Below are positions 1 through 45,600 of a stretch of DNA of 64,000 nt, in pieces. Numbering within the stretch: the first letter of the stretch is position 1; each line of letters begins with the position of its first letter. The stretch is from Atriophallophorus winterbourni (lineage: Eukaryota > Platyhelminthes > Trematoda > Plagiorchiida > Microphallidae). The position numbers and the translations under genes were made by a program. The notes under the pieces are model-generated. The model worked only from the letters and a program-made list of their open reading frames with translations, made no database searches and had not been told where the DNA came from. Where the stretch lies: NCBI GenBank assembly GCA_013407085.1, contig JACCGJ010000605.1, positions 124,001 to 188,000 on the forward strand, given 5' to 3'.

Positions 1-1089
1 GAATGCTTCTTGCGATTCGTCTGTAGCTAGTGGCAACCGAGCATTGAGGTTCGTTGACAGATAAGTCAGTGAAGTAACTTTGTTTAGAGCAGATTTGAGT
101 TGCTCGAATGATTTGATGGCTTCGTCATTCATTTTAAATTCACGTTTTTTCCCATGTTACAAGTACGTCAATGGTTCTGAAATCATAGCACATTGTGGAT
201 TTGCTCGATTAGATCGTTAGCCACTTACTGTCCTGTGCAACAGAACTGAACTGAACTGAATAATAGTTGACCAAACCCAAGAGACGTCTGACTTGACTAA
301 TAGAGCTGGGACATTGATAACCTTGGATGGCTGATAGTTTTTGAGGTAACGGTTTTATACCGGAACTATCAATATGGTGTCCACGAATTTCGACAGAACT
401 CACACCAAACAGACAATTATCAGGATTAACAACAATGCCGTAGTTGGATAGACGTCGAAATTCTTTACAAAGTTGTTCAAGATGTTCAGTTGGATTTGGT
501 CTAGCTATTCGGCATCATCAATGTACACGTAGACGAAAGATGTACCGGGGAAAACTAGATCTATGAATCTCTGAAAAGTTTGTGCGGCATTGTGTAAACC
601 GAATGTCATCCGAGAAATTCGAACAGACCAAATGTGGTGGTGATGAAAGTTTTGGGGATATATTTGCAGCTACCGGAATTTGATGATATGCGCTCATTTA
701 TCCAACTTCGAATACACATATTTTTCGTGTAGATACAGTGTAAAGTCATGTATGTGCGGAATTGGATATCAATCTGGGACCGTTACACGATTTAAAGAAC
801 GATAATTGCACATGGACGCCAGGCATCCGGTTTGTTCTTTTCGACCACGTGAAGAATTTTGGCCCAAGGTAAATTCGGTGGACGGATTATTCCGAGTGTC
901 ATCATATGCTAGAATTCTCGTTTGGCTGTTTTCAAGTTTGTTAGGCGCCATTCTGCGTGGTTTACTAAAAACCGTGGGTCCACGGGTTGAAATATGGTGT
1001 TTGATGTCATGCTTCAAAAAAGTGTCGGGTATCTGGAATCCGGACTCGAATAGTTTGTGCGTGCTGATGATGTACGTCGACCAAGGCAA
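1..1089 (-). mobile_element. Degenerate Gypsy-type pol fragment (RT to RNase H)
   Basis: A decayed LTR-retrotransposon polymerase read on the minus strand. The segment near 1089-769 reads as the start of a Ty3/Gypsy reverse transcriptase (HHISTRGPTVFSKPRRMAP, then a YRSLNRVTVPD end). The segment near 403-209 reads as the thumb/connection (RRLLGLVNYY). Bases 150-1 continue into the RNase H start (LPLATDESQEAF). The pieces lie in different frames with stops between them, so it is not functional. It runs off the left edge and is abruptly replaced at about 1,089 by plus-strand integrase sequence of a related element. Family assignment rests on motif recognition only. Confidence 0.8.
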
Positions 1090-1542
1090 CCACCATACAC
1101 TGGTCCGTACAATGTTCTGAGCAGATATCCTATGTATTTCATTATTGACCGGAATGAATCAACAGAAACTGTCAGTATCGATTGTCAAAAAAGTCGCTTA
1201 CGTGGAACCAAACTCGGAAGCGAAAGCAAATAGCCAAAAGTTACTACACAGACTTTACACCGAGACCAACACGTTCCGTCATCCGCTTCGCCAGAAAGCC
1301 ACCTTACCCTCGATTCTTCTGATAAACCCGCATTGCCTTCGTGTCTCAAACTACCCGAACCTAACAGAGAAACACGTTCTTGTTTTAGCTAGATATTTCC
1401 TCTAATGTTTTATGATTTCAAAACCTAGTGCTTTTTTCGAGCGTCTCTTTTCTTGTTTCCGAGGCTCTAGGGGGAATTCTATAGTAATTTTTACAGACTA
1501 ATATTTTGTATAAGTTTTATTTGTTAACTCAGACATTATCGT
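1085..1542 (+). mobile_element. Gypsy-type integrase C-terminus and start of its 3' LTR
   Basis: Read on the plus strand, 1,089-1,170 encodes a typical integrase C-terminal stretch of Gypsy elements (PYTGPYNVLSRYPMYFIIDR followed by a TVSID motif). It becomes frameshifted afterwards. A short purine run (CTAGGGGGAA near 1,467) precedes a probable 3' LTR beginning near 1,475. The LTR is interrupted at 1,543 by a younger LTR element and appears to resume at 4,970. The junction at about 1,089 joins it to an opposite-strand RT fragment, so the original element has been rearranged. Confidence 0.65.
1538..1542. repeat. Target site duplication ATCGT, left copy
   Basis: The five bases ATCGT directly precede the left LTR. 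The same five bases follow the right LTR at 4,965-4,969, as expected for an integrase-mediated insertion. Confidence 0.9.
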
Positions 1543-1738
1543 TGTTATATTCTGAACAGGATAAAAAAAGGCTCAACGCACACAAACAAAGTGACATGAT
1601 TTGAACAAGTTTGCGATCAATATTAACGGACCAATGAGAGTAGAGTTGTAAGCGGATTTCAATCGATACACTGTACGCGCGTGTGGGTGCATGACCGCAC
1701 ACACAGTCAAATATAACGTAGATATGCTGCCTGTAACA
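1543..1738 (-). repeat. 3' LTR (left in the window)
   Basis: About 196 bp with TG...CA ends (starts TGTTAT, ends GTAACA on the plus strand). It is nearly identical to 4,757-4,964 except for a roughly 14-base deletion near 1,587 and a few substitutions. Confidence 0.93.
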
Positions 1739-1751
1739 TCTCCCTCCTTGA
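1739..1751 (-). promoter_or_regulatory. Polypurine tract next to the 3' LTR
   Basis: On the minus strand the bases directly upstream of the 3' LTR are purine-only (CAAGGAGGGAGA, with C as the boundary). This is the usual plus-strand priming site of LTR elements. Confidence 0.75.
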
Positions 1752-1756
1752 GAAAG

Positions 1757-3401
1757 TTATTGATATGATTTTAGCGTAGGATTGACATTTAGGTATTGTA
1801 CAGGCCTGCGATTCCGCTTGGAGCGTCTCTGTCGCAAAGCTTGTTGCTGCATATCTGATGTGTTCTGCTCCTTTGGCCTTTGGATTTCCGTTGGAATTTC
1901 GAAAGTATCCAACAAGATATCAATTGGCAGTTGACTCTTTGCGTTTTGTATTCCATAATCTTCTATTGTTCGAGGTCTAATATGGTTCACGTGTCGAATG
2001 TGTTTTTCGTGAACCATAATGCAACTCATACGTCACTGTGCCCAGACGACGTCCTATGATTCCTGGAATCCATTTATCTCTCGTTCCGTGAAAGGACCTG
2101 ACATATACTGGATCACCTGATTTGTAGGATCTTCCATTAGGCTTCTCACCTGTATGCAGTCCGAAGTTTGCCTGTTTTTTATGTTCTGGGATTTTTGGTA
2201 GCATGGCGCTGTGTATTGTTCTTAGTGGGCGGCCCAAAAAGTGTTCGGCTGGTGATTGTTTTCCTGGTAGCGATAGGTTTGGAGTTGTACGATACGAAAA
2301 CAGAAAGGTATACAGTTGTTTATTCCGCATTCCTTCTTCTTCTAACTTCACGAGTGCTCGTTTGAAAGTATCTACAAAACGTTCAGCCTGCCCATTGGAT
2401 TGTGGATGATAAATGGGCGAATGCATGTGATTGATCGTGAAAGAAGCACAAAATTCGGTGAACTCAGATGAGTTAAACTGTGGTCCATTGTCAGTGACTA
2501 ACGTTTCGGGAATGCCAAATTGAGAAAATAGCCTTTCGAAGATCGATATTGTAGAACTTGTCGTGATTTTATTCATGGCATGAATTTCGGGCCATTTTGA
2601 ATAGGCGTCAACAATGACCAAATAGTGTATCCCATTCAAGGGTCCTGCAAAGTCTGCATGAATACGTTTCCATGGTCCCGATGGAACAGGCCAGGGCTGT
2701 GGTTCACATTTCGGAGGTAATTTGGCTGCTTCAGCACAACTGTAGCATGAGCGCACCATGTTTTCGATCTCACGGTCCATGAAGGGCCAAAAGGCATAGT
2801 TCCGGCTAAGCGCTTTCATCCGACTGATACCAGGATGACCCTGATGTAATTGTCGAAGAACAAGATGTTGTAGAGCTTTAGGAATGACTACTCGATCGTG
2901 GAACATAAGACAGCCATCAACGATGGATAGTGCGAATTGGCGAGTAGAGAACTGCTTGAGATATGGATCAGTGATTTTCTCAGGCCAGCCGTTTTGTTGG
3001 AATTGCATAACTTGTTGTAGTGTTTGATCGTTTGCGGTTGCCTTGCGAACTGTTGCTGCCGTTATTGGAAGATGTCTGACGCTTGCGTTGAAAACATGGT
3101 ACATCGGGTCTGCTGAAACAGAAGACACTACGAAGTCTTCATTTTGGGATCGAGAACCAATGTCCGCAATGAGCCTTGAGAGTGCATCAGCGTGACCGAA
3201 GTTGCCGGTACACTTGTATCGGAGGTCAAAATCATACGACAATAATTGTGTTGACCAGCGTTGTAGTCGATTTGCTGTATGTACAGGTATCCCCTTCTTC
3301 GCACCAAATATTGCCAACAGTGGCTTATGATCTGTGAATAAGGTAAACTTTCGTCCGTGAATCATTTTATGGAACTTGTTAACGGCAAAGACGAGGGCCA
3401 A
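1757..3401 (-). pseudogene. RNase H and integrase part of the LTR element pol
   Basis: The 3401-1977 reading begins inside RNase H (FTLFTDHKPLLAIFG, then HADALSRL). It continues through an HHCC-type integrase zinc region (HQGHPGISRMKALSR, then CYSCAEAAK) and a DDE-type core (HADFAGP, VTDNGPQFNS, HPQSNGQAERFV). One frameshift near 2,000 moves the C-terminal tail into another frame that continues to a stop at about 1,757. The amino part of RNase H is split off by stops around 3,402-3,630. Family identity is clear. Activity is unlikely because of the breaks. Confidence 0.92.
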
Positions 3402-3635
3402 CCCTTCTTTCTAGATCTAACTGTAATTCCTTTCAGCAGCTGTTAATGTTCTAGATACGTGCATGACGGCTTTTTGTTTTCCATCAGGATATTTATGCAA
3501 CAGTACGGCGCCGATTCCATTTTGTGATGCATCTGCTGCAACGATCATGGGTAGTTTTGGATCGTAGTGTGTTAGCAGTAGATCAGACGACAAGATATCC
3601 TTTATTCTGTTGAAAGAGCGCTGAAATTCATTTGA

Positions 3636-4580
3636 CTAAGACCATTTGCTGTACTTTGTTAATAAATAATTAAGTGGTGCTCGAAGTTCGTGCATTTTTG
3701 GTACAAAGTTTTGATAATAATTTACCAGGCCAAGGAAAGACTGCAATGTCGCTACGTTGTGAGGCGGTGGCATGTCTCTGATCGCCTTGATTTTGTCTGG
3801 ATCAGGTCGTCTACCTTCATGATTAATTATTGATCCCAAGTAGGTTATGGTGTCTGTCATTAGAGTGCATTTTTCTGGCCTGACACGGAAACCGTACTCC
3901 TCTATGATTGTAAAAAGTTGATTTAAATGATCATAATGTTCTTCGTGATTCTGGCTAGATACGATGATATCATTCATATAGGCTTTAGCAAAGGATAATC
4001 CGGACAGCATGGTGTCCATTATTTGCTGAAAAATTGCCGGAGCGCATTTGACACCGAAAGGCAGACGATTATAACGATACAACCCTTTGTGTGTGTTGAT
4101 GGTTAGCAGCTCTCTCGATTTCTCACAAACTGGAACTTGTAGGTATGCATCAGAAAGGTCAATGTTTGAAAATATTTTTCCGCCATTCATCTGCGAGAAT
4201 AGATCCTCTGATGTCGGTAATGGATATTGGTGTGTCTCCAGTGAGCCATTTAGCCCGGTGGAAAAATCTGCGCAAATCCTCAGTGTTCCGTTTGGTTTTC
4301 TCACTGCTACAATTGGTGCAGCCCATGATGAATATGTCACTGGACTCAAGACACCTTCCTTGACTAAGCGTTCTAACTCTTTCTCCACAGCCTCCAAAGC
4401 AGAATAAGGTAATGGTCTCTTTGGACGAAAAACTGATCGTTTTTGCATCAGAAGGCGTACCTTAGTTTGCTCATCCAGAGCACCTCCGTCCACAAGAAAT
4501 GTCTTCATACCGATGATACCAAGCACTGAAAGTGGCGCCGTTGTCTGGATCATAATGGAATTGTTGGATGTTATGTGCAA
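3636..4580 (-). pseudogene. Reverse transcriptase of the LTR element, fused to a gag remnant
   Basis: Contains typical Gypsy RT blocks: LSPVTYSSWAAPIVAVRKPN, LRICADF, FSNIDLSDAYLQVPV, LPFGVKCAPAIFQ. The catalytic box, usually Y-[LIV]-D-D, reads YMNDI, so the first catalytic aspartate is replaced by asparagine. The amino end (VDGGALDEQTKVRLLMQK) is gag-like, which shows an internal deletion joining gag to RT. A stop follows the motif LLTKYSKWS. Expected to be inactive. Confidence 0.93.
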
Positions 4581-4740
4581 TTGAGTCTTTTAACTGATGA
4601 GTGGCGCCAACCGGAAATTGCGAAGTAGCCAGGTTTTTTAACTGATTTGTTAATGATTCGATCATCTGTGTTGTGGCTTGTTGTTGTTGAAATATCTGTT
4701 GTTGTTGCTGCTTCAAAAACTCCATCAACATGGGGTCCAT
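4580..4740 (-). pseudogene. gag N-terminus of the LTR element
   Basis: Starts at an ATG close behind the primer-binding-type site. The first residues are glutamine-rich (MEFLKQQQQQIFQQQQ), followed by a gag-like FHYDPDNGATFSAWYHRYED motif. A one-base shift then moves the rest of gag into the frame that runs into RT. The nucleocapsid knuckles and protease are absent because of the internal deletion. Confidence 0.8.
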
Positions 4741-4754
4741 AATTCCCGTCGCCA
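4741..4754 (-). promoter_or_regulatory. Probable tRNA primer-binding site
   Basis: On the minus strand the 14 bases starting TGGCGACGGG lie two bases from the 5' LTR end. TGG starts are typical of primer-binding sites matching a tRNA CCA tail. The primer tRNA was not determined. Confidence 0.6.
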
Positions 4755-4756
4755 GT

Positions 4757-4964
4757 TGTTATATCCCGAACAGGATAAAAAGGCTCAACGCACACAACAG
4801 AACTCTATTGAACAAAGTGACATGATTTGAACAAGTTTGCGATCAATATTAACGGACCAATGAGAGTAGAGTTGTAAGCGGATTTCAATCGATACACTGT
4901 ACGCGCGTGTGGATGCATGACCGCACACACAGTCAAATATAACGTAGATATGCTGCCTGTAACA
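4757..4964 (-). repeat. 5' LTR (right in the window)
   Basis: About 208 bp, TG...CA ends, nearly identical to 1,543-1,738. It is followed by ATCGT (4,965-4,969), the right copy of the target duplication. Confidence 0.93.
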
Positions 4965-4969
4965 ATCGT

Positions 4970-5300
4970 TTTGTTTCGATCGCCGATAACGCCATATGGA
5001 TTTATCAATTTGCTGTTATCGTTATCGCTGACATTTCACTGATTTTCAGTTCGTTACCTCAGTTAACATTATTCATATGTTGAATACCATTTGTAAATTT
5101 GCAACATAATAATTACAATACACTCTTTATTCACGCACGGTCTTCGTTCTTCTGCGGTTGTCCCGGGGTCGAAATTGTATGTGAATATAACGGGAACCTA
5201 CTCTGTCTCAGGATTCATTCTTCGTTATCCACTACATGTTCAGTTATCGATCCGATTCGGTTGAGCGAGTTAGAAGAAGAGTTATCCAACCTATAATTCT
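4970..5300 (+). repeat. Remainder of the older Gypsy-type LTR
   Basis: Interpreted as the rest of the LTR begun near 1,475, since the nested element and its duplication separate the two parts. It holds AT-rich sequence with a TTTATT motif near 5,125 and a GC-richer end near 5,190. The right boundary is not defined because no second LTR of this element is present. Confidence 0.45.
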
Positions 5301-6061
5301 AATGTAAATGAAATGTGGATGTGATGTTTGCCTGTAGCTACGATGTCGTCGATTGTATTGTACTCAAATGAATAAAACAGCCAACCAACGAATAGAAGTA
5401 ACAATCAAACAAGCACAGTATTCGAATTACTCAGTATATTATTTATGTAAAAGTTAAACAGTAAAAAATCATGACAGTTTTATTATTCGAACAATCGCCA
5501 CAATACGGTCTTATGAACCAAACAATTTCTAATTAGAAAAGTCGTAGCGTGACCGAAATTTTAAAAAATCAAATATATGTTTTAATCACTGCAACAAGTA
5601 TAAATATCAACAAAAGTGGCATGAACAAGTGCTAAAAATGCCTAACCAACAAAAGTAAATAATGTTAGCAGTCGTGGGCGCTTCTCCACAGAATCAAGCA
5701 AAAATTCTGAAATCTCAATTTACTAACGAACTACTTACAATCATGTGGTAACTAAGCTGAAATGAACTGCACAGAGAGCCCAGAATGCTTATGACGTATG
5801 CATCCTTATAAAGCAAATTTGGCGATGATAAGCGCTTCTCGGCAACATTTTACATTATTAATTCTAAGCACTTGTATAACTTCTGGAACGCTGCCGTTCA
5901 TGCGATATTTGACCGAAAACGGATGTGAATGTTGCTGATATTCAAAGTGAACCTTGAGAACCATAGAGATTTAACGCGGGAATGTAATTGCGAATGCTTA
6001 CGATTTTGTGAGAGAACATGTCGAATAAGTATGTTGACCAAATAAAACTGATTTATATAGA
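5301..6061. other. Unannotated AT-rich stretch upstream of DRC11
   Basis: No coding region or recognised repeat was found. It should contain the 5' UTR and promoter of the gene starting at 6,062, but no promoter element could be identified. An in-frame TGA at 6,035 precedes the start codon. Confidence 0.4.
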
Positions 6062-40994
<34,933 letters not shown>

Positions 40995-41326
40995 AACCCA
41001 AATCGGGCGTCTTCTACCATGTACACAATCTGCCAACTGATTTCCACATCATATCGACTGTACTGTCCTACGAAATGCGTCTTCTAGTCTAGACTCTGAG
41101 ATAAAGATAATTATTCCTGATTCAGCATCACAAAATCGGTTTTTATATTGAGTTTATTATCGGGAGAGATTAAGGTGTGAATTCGCGTGTCAAGCTTTGT
41201 GTATCATTTGGAGAACAAGATAATTTTTAATAGGTATTGCTCGCGTCTTTATACACTACTGCGAATTAATGTCAAGCTACCGGAAAATGGGCAACGTTTT
41301 CGATGGAATGTAAGCTATCCAACGAT

Positions 41327-41551
41327 TTAACCAGACAAGTTTATCAGATACACGTCCCGAGTAAAGAAAACACGAGATTTCAATGCATTCATAATTAGAT
41401 CGGTCATCTTATCGAGTTTCTCATGAGCAGTTAAAACTTTTGGAATTACATCATCTTGCATTCTATGATAAACACCAAAGTATCCTAAAATCGCAGGACA
41501 GCTAGATAGTTTCAAATCACTGGTTACAAGCTGTATAATGCAATTAATCAT
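41327..41551 (-). CDS. Unidentified gene, probable last exon
   Basis: Minus-strand frame ending at a stop (41,327): LVTSDLKLSSCPAILGYFGV, then YHRMQDDVIPKVLTAHEKLD and KMTDLIMNALKS. A good acceptor (TTATACAG) lies before LVTSD. The composition is that of a helical protein, and it is unlike the transposon proteins of this window. I do not recognise the family. It lies between the 3' ends of DRC11 and DYNC2H1. Confidence 0.5.
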   Translation of the reverse strand: MINCIIQLVTSDLKLSSCPAILGYFGVYHRMQDDVIPKVLTAHEKLDKMTDLIMNALKSRVFFTRDVYLINLSG

Positions 41552-41725
41552 TCTAAATCAAATATCTGGTATTGCCAGGTTTCTTCACAATCACTTTTTA
41601 TATTTAACAAGAAATATTGATGAGATGCTAAACAAAATACAACCGAAATTCGAGCGTATTTTTGATTGGTCAATATAAATGGTGTAAAAATACAAAGCAA
41701 ACACCGTGACATGCACGATTTTTCA

Positions 41726-42037
41726 CTAAACCCGAGCACACATCACGTGAATGTCCAGTTGTAACCGAGCAGTTTGCTGTTCAATGAGTTCAACTTCCAG
41801 CCTCATGAGGTCAGCCGCAAGTCCTAGTGACATCTGGGTGCTTTTGCGCCCATCAGACACGGATGATGCCGTCAAGATACTGGAGAGAAAATCAATAAAC
41901 AGCCTGCATACTGACTTCGCATTTTGTTCATCGGTGAAGTAAAGACCGCGAACATTCGCAACGATGGAGCTCAAGAATTTCAACAAATGAATCGTAACCA
42001 GTTCAACGCCGCAAGTAGCTAGAGCAGTCGGCGGCAA
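41726..42037 (-). CDS. Unidentified gene, probable internal exon
   Basis: Minus-strand open frame: LATCGVELVTIHLLKFLSSI, VANVRGLYFTDEQNAKSVCR, LFIDFLSSIL, LAADLMRLEVELIEQQTARL. The regular leucine spacing suggests armadillo/HEAT-like or other alpha-helical repeats. A donor-like CAC|GTGATG follows QLDIH and could join to 41,551. No upstream partner was found: a dispersed repeat and the DYNC2H1 3' end lie immediately upstream. It could be a gene remnant. Confidence 0.5.
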   Translation of the reverse strand: MPPTALATCGVELVTIHLLKFLSSIVANVRGLYFTDEQNAKSVCRLFIDFLSSILTASSVSDGRKSTQMSLGLAADLMRLEVELIEQQTARLQLDIHVMCARV

Positions 42038-42062
42038 AATAGATATCGATAACGTACATTTT

Positions 42063-42380
42063 TGTTACTGCGGACGATCAATAAGCAAAGCTAAATTCAA
42101 AATCAAAGCAGAGAGCCATGTGGAGCTCTTAGCCAATCTGAATACGCCACGATGATCTATCAGACAATCAAAGTCGTCCATCAGACATTTTAACCAATCA
42201 CGTTCCAGCACGTTAAATTTTGCCATAAACTGCATATTCTTGCTTAATCCTGATCATTCTCGAATAAACGCTCGTGTTCTGACCTGTGTTCTCGTCTGGG
42301 GAATCAAGGCTAGCGGGCAAAAGGACGGGACCAGGTGACAGGCAATAATCCAAGGCATAGTTTCATCAATAACTTAGCAG
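42063..42380. repeat. Dispersed repeat with TGTTAC start, copy 1
   Basis: About 320 bp, matching 51,430-51,735 with roughly 10-15 percent divergence plus a 20-bp indel near 42,165. It begins TGTTACTGCGGACGATCAAT. TG...CA-like ends would fit a solo LTR, but I see no target duplication. Confidence 0.85.
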
Positions 42381-42392
42381 GAAGTTAATAGT

Positions 42393-42398
42393 TTTATT
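42393..42398 (-). terminator. Poly(A) signal of DYNC2H1
   Basis: AATAAA on the minus strand, 51 bases beyond the DYNC2H1 stop codon, the usual arrangement for a short 3' UTR. Confidence 0.7.
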
Positions 42399-42448
42399 GA
42401 ACAAACATTTTGAATTTAACGATAACATGCGAATTTCTTGAGATTCGA

Positions 42449-42610
42449 TCACGGGTAAGTGAGTAAAATCGCAGTTCCGGCCTGTATCCACTGATTTTGC
42501 GAACCGCTTGAGCATGGCATTTTGAGCGACAGGATGAAATGTTGTCGTGCACTGTCCAGATAGACCGGGAGTTCAATCATCTCATCCGAAGATGCGGAAT
42601 TTGTTTTGGC
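42449..42610 (-). CDS. DYNC2H1: DYNC2H1 last exon
   Basis: 53 codons and stop: AKTNSASSDEMIELPVYLDS, then MPCSS and NQWIQAGTAILLTYP. LPVY and the NQWIQ.G.A end match the dynein-2 C-terminus. Acceptor TTCCAG, phase 0. The frame has no ATG of its own and starts mid-protein. Confidence 0.95.
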   Translation of the reverse strand, partial: AKTNSASSDEMIELPVYLDSARQHFILSLKMPCSSGSQNQWIQAGTAILLTYP

Positions 42611-45600
42611 CTGGAAAAAATTCATGAATCACTATTCAATGAAATGAGTGACCTTAGGAAAAATAGAAAGTTAGGTAATCGGATATTAGCATATGACCAG
42701 TTCAGTTTCAGTTTCCAGAAACTGTTTAGCAGTTTACTTACGGAATGTCGCAATCAGCTACAGGTGTTTGATTATCGTGCACTGTGGCTGATTGCGTTCA
42801 AACTATTATATGCTTTTGATCAACTATTGGACCTCTTTTAACCAATCAAACTGGTGCATATCAAATCCAATAAAACGAAGCAGAACAGTTAACATATTGT
42901 TAGGCTACTTAGTTGACCTTCGGATATATACTAGTGTGATCGCTGAGTTAAAATTCAAGTCTACGAACAAAATGCATAATTTAGGGTGACATGCACATTA
43001 GTTATATTTTCGTGTGAGTAATTGCTGGAAAGCACGAACCTGATGAATCCAGCGTAGGGTCATATCAGGGAGATACGTGATGCTGGGCGAATCCGTGCTA
43101 CACGGAACCAAATGGCCATCCTCGAAGCATGCACCATCGATTTTCAACTTTGTGATGCGCATCGAATAGACTTCATGTCCCTTGATGTCAGAATATCCCG
43201 ACTTTTTCGGCCACTGTCCGTTTAATTCCAGTGTGTCGATGCCTACTTTTAGTTCACGCGCTGTTTGCTGTCGGACTGCATTCAAGAATGTTAAGGGACG
43301 AAACAGGTCTGCAAGATCTAACGGAGGAGATTGAGATTCCAACAGTTGCCTCTCTTCTGCTCGTTGCAACCACTTCTACAAACGGAAAGGCTTTTCAATG
43401 AAGTGAGTGACGATACTCATATTAAATTAATTAAAAAATTAAAGTATAAACTAACTTGCACAGCGGTGGTCTTGGATACAAGAAGTTGTAAAAATGGCAT
43501 CGGCTCTTCTGGTCCTTCAGGCCACTCTCTCAACCACGCACTTGGGGTCTCTCCACAGAGCAAGCTCTTAGCGAGTTGATGAAGCGCGTCGTTCAAAAAT
43601 TGAGATCCGCGACACGCCCGAGACAGTCCTGCTAGTCCATGGTGTACTGTTTGAACCAAATGCAGCGCATTACTCAGTTCCAGTTTAAGAAATTGCACCA
43701 CCGGAGTGTCGTCAACGGCATAGACCAGTTGAGGTTCGATAGTGGTTGATGATCTTTGCGAATTTGCACCTCGGGTTGATTGGGACGAACGATGCTATAC
43801 AAAAGGGATAATGGAATGAATTTCAGTCAAATTTAACACCAAAATGTTCTTCACACAATACGGCTTAAAGGCGCAAATTGTTTAAGCGAACTTAACTTAT
43901 GACTATAGTTCGAAAATTATTTAACGCACGTTTTAGATACAGGCCACAGAGTCGATCTGAACAATATGGTATTAAACCGTCGAAATTGCGGTTAATAAGG
44001 TGGATGGGGCGGAAACCTCCACAATCTGTCACTCAACACTGATGCGAACGCAAATAGTTCACATTCATCTTATGCCTAATAGTTAATTAGATTATTGTTT
44101 TTCTTCAAAAATAGCTTAAACTTAGCCCGTTAGTTATTTACTTTTACGCATGTGGGCCGCAGTGTCAACCGACCTTGACCGTGTTCAGATTGACGTGGAT
44201 ACACACTAGTAGGTCATGCCTATGAGACGTGACACCGTGGGCGTACTATAGGCTGTTTAGCGGTAAGGTCAAATCAGTGGTGGGGGGTTGACTACTACTT
44301 AATCATGTTCCCTGTCCTGACTATCACCCTTGGTCTGACGACGCTTCTGTGTCAGAAGTGAAACGTTGCGCAAAACCTGCTCTAACCGATTGCACTCAAA
44401 TTTCTTCGCATGATTGAGTTGATTGAGTCGCATGATTTAGTTGTTGAAGATGTCTAATATCAATTAAGTTGGAATTGACACTGTAAAATCAGAGCTACTA
44501 CCAAGTTTCCACGCAAGTCCAATGATGCAATAACTGAAATGGGTGATCTCTGAAATTGCGACTTTATATTGTTGCATCATAGGCGCTCATTTCAATTCGA
44601 ATTTACCGTCCTTTATTTCAGTATACTAATCTGAATTTTGTGTCGGCAAATATCGTCTGGTGTGATATAATCCATAACGTGTATCAAGCGTCAGGATGAA
44701 TCGAAAATTGTTAGAAGATATTCGCTCACCGGTGTTATCTGCAGGCCTTGATTTAACTTCTTCCAAAACGATAAAATTGGAGTCAGTTCTTGGGTCCAAC
44801 GGGCTCGATCGATCGTGTCATTTTTACCGCTTGACCGACTCAAAGTGCGGAGCTGAGCAACCACCTGATTGGCTGTGGTCATTTGAATACTGTGATCAAT
44901 GTTTGCGGGCAAATTGAAATATTGAGGGGAATCGTAGTCGGGTAAAGATTCGATCGTGTTTACGCAATCCTGTGTGATAATTAAGCGTGATAGATAAATC
45001 GATCATAATAGAGAAAGCGCGTTAATTAAACGTTTGACAATGTTTAGAAAGGAGGTGATCAAATTGTTATCAAACAATGTTTGTAATCGCACGGTTGGGG
45101 CGATCTAGAGCGATATAACGCCGATTCGCTGCTAATAAAAGACTGCAGTGTTGAAGTTAAAATTGATTTTTGGAGAGCGAACATCCATATTCAACTTATG
45201 ATATAATTGCCTGAAACTGTCGAAGTATTCCAGTGAAGATATCGTCACCTATGCCGGTCGTGTAAACCAGGAATGTGAGCGTTTTCAACTGAACGAACTA
45301 ACATCAACATAAAACAAAATATTCATTTGCATGCTTTTCCGTCATTCACACCCCACGACCGGTTTCGTGCTGTTTGTACTCATCAGGTAGAGACAGTAAG
45401 ATCAGGATCCGAATGCGCTTCATCACATCAACATAGTTCAAGGCTCTGATATTTGTTGCCGGATTGACCTCTCCTGCATGACCACACAACAAAGTCAAAT
45501 ATAACGCAGATATGCTGCCTGTAACATACACCACAATTTACCGTGAGAGCCCTTACGTTTAAAATATCTTATGAACCGGTTAGCTGTTTGATACTAGAAT

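Larger units (their letters stand above)
1543..4964 (-). mobile_element. Complete but internally deleted Gypsy-type LTR retrotransposon
   Basis: Two LTRs (1,543-1,738 and 4,757-4,964) bound an internal region read on the minus strand, and a 5-bp duplication ATCGT flanks the whole. In minus orientation the order is 5' LTR, a primer-binding-type sequence beginning TGGCGAC, a gag N-terminus, RT, RNase H, integrase, a purine-rich tract and the 3' LTR. The internal length is only about 3.0 kb: gag runs straight into the RT amino end (around VRLLMQK / VFRPKRP), so the rest of gag and the protease are missing. Frameshifts and stops lie in gag, between RT and RNase H, and near the integrase end. It is therefore non-autonomous and decayed. 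It sits inside an older element's LTR. Confidence 0.93.

Noticed and set aside
4087..4407. Plus-strand frames inside the LTR element
   Set aside because: They are shadows of the minus-strand reverse transcriptase.
42539..42841. Plus-strand 100-codon frame opposite the DYNC2H1 last exon
   Set aside because: It is partly the complement of the real exon (42,449-42,610) and has no family resemblance.
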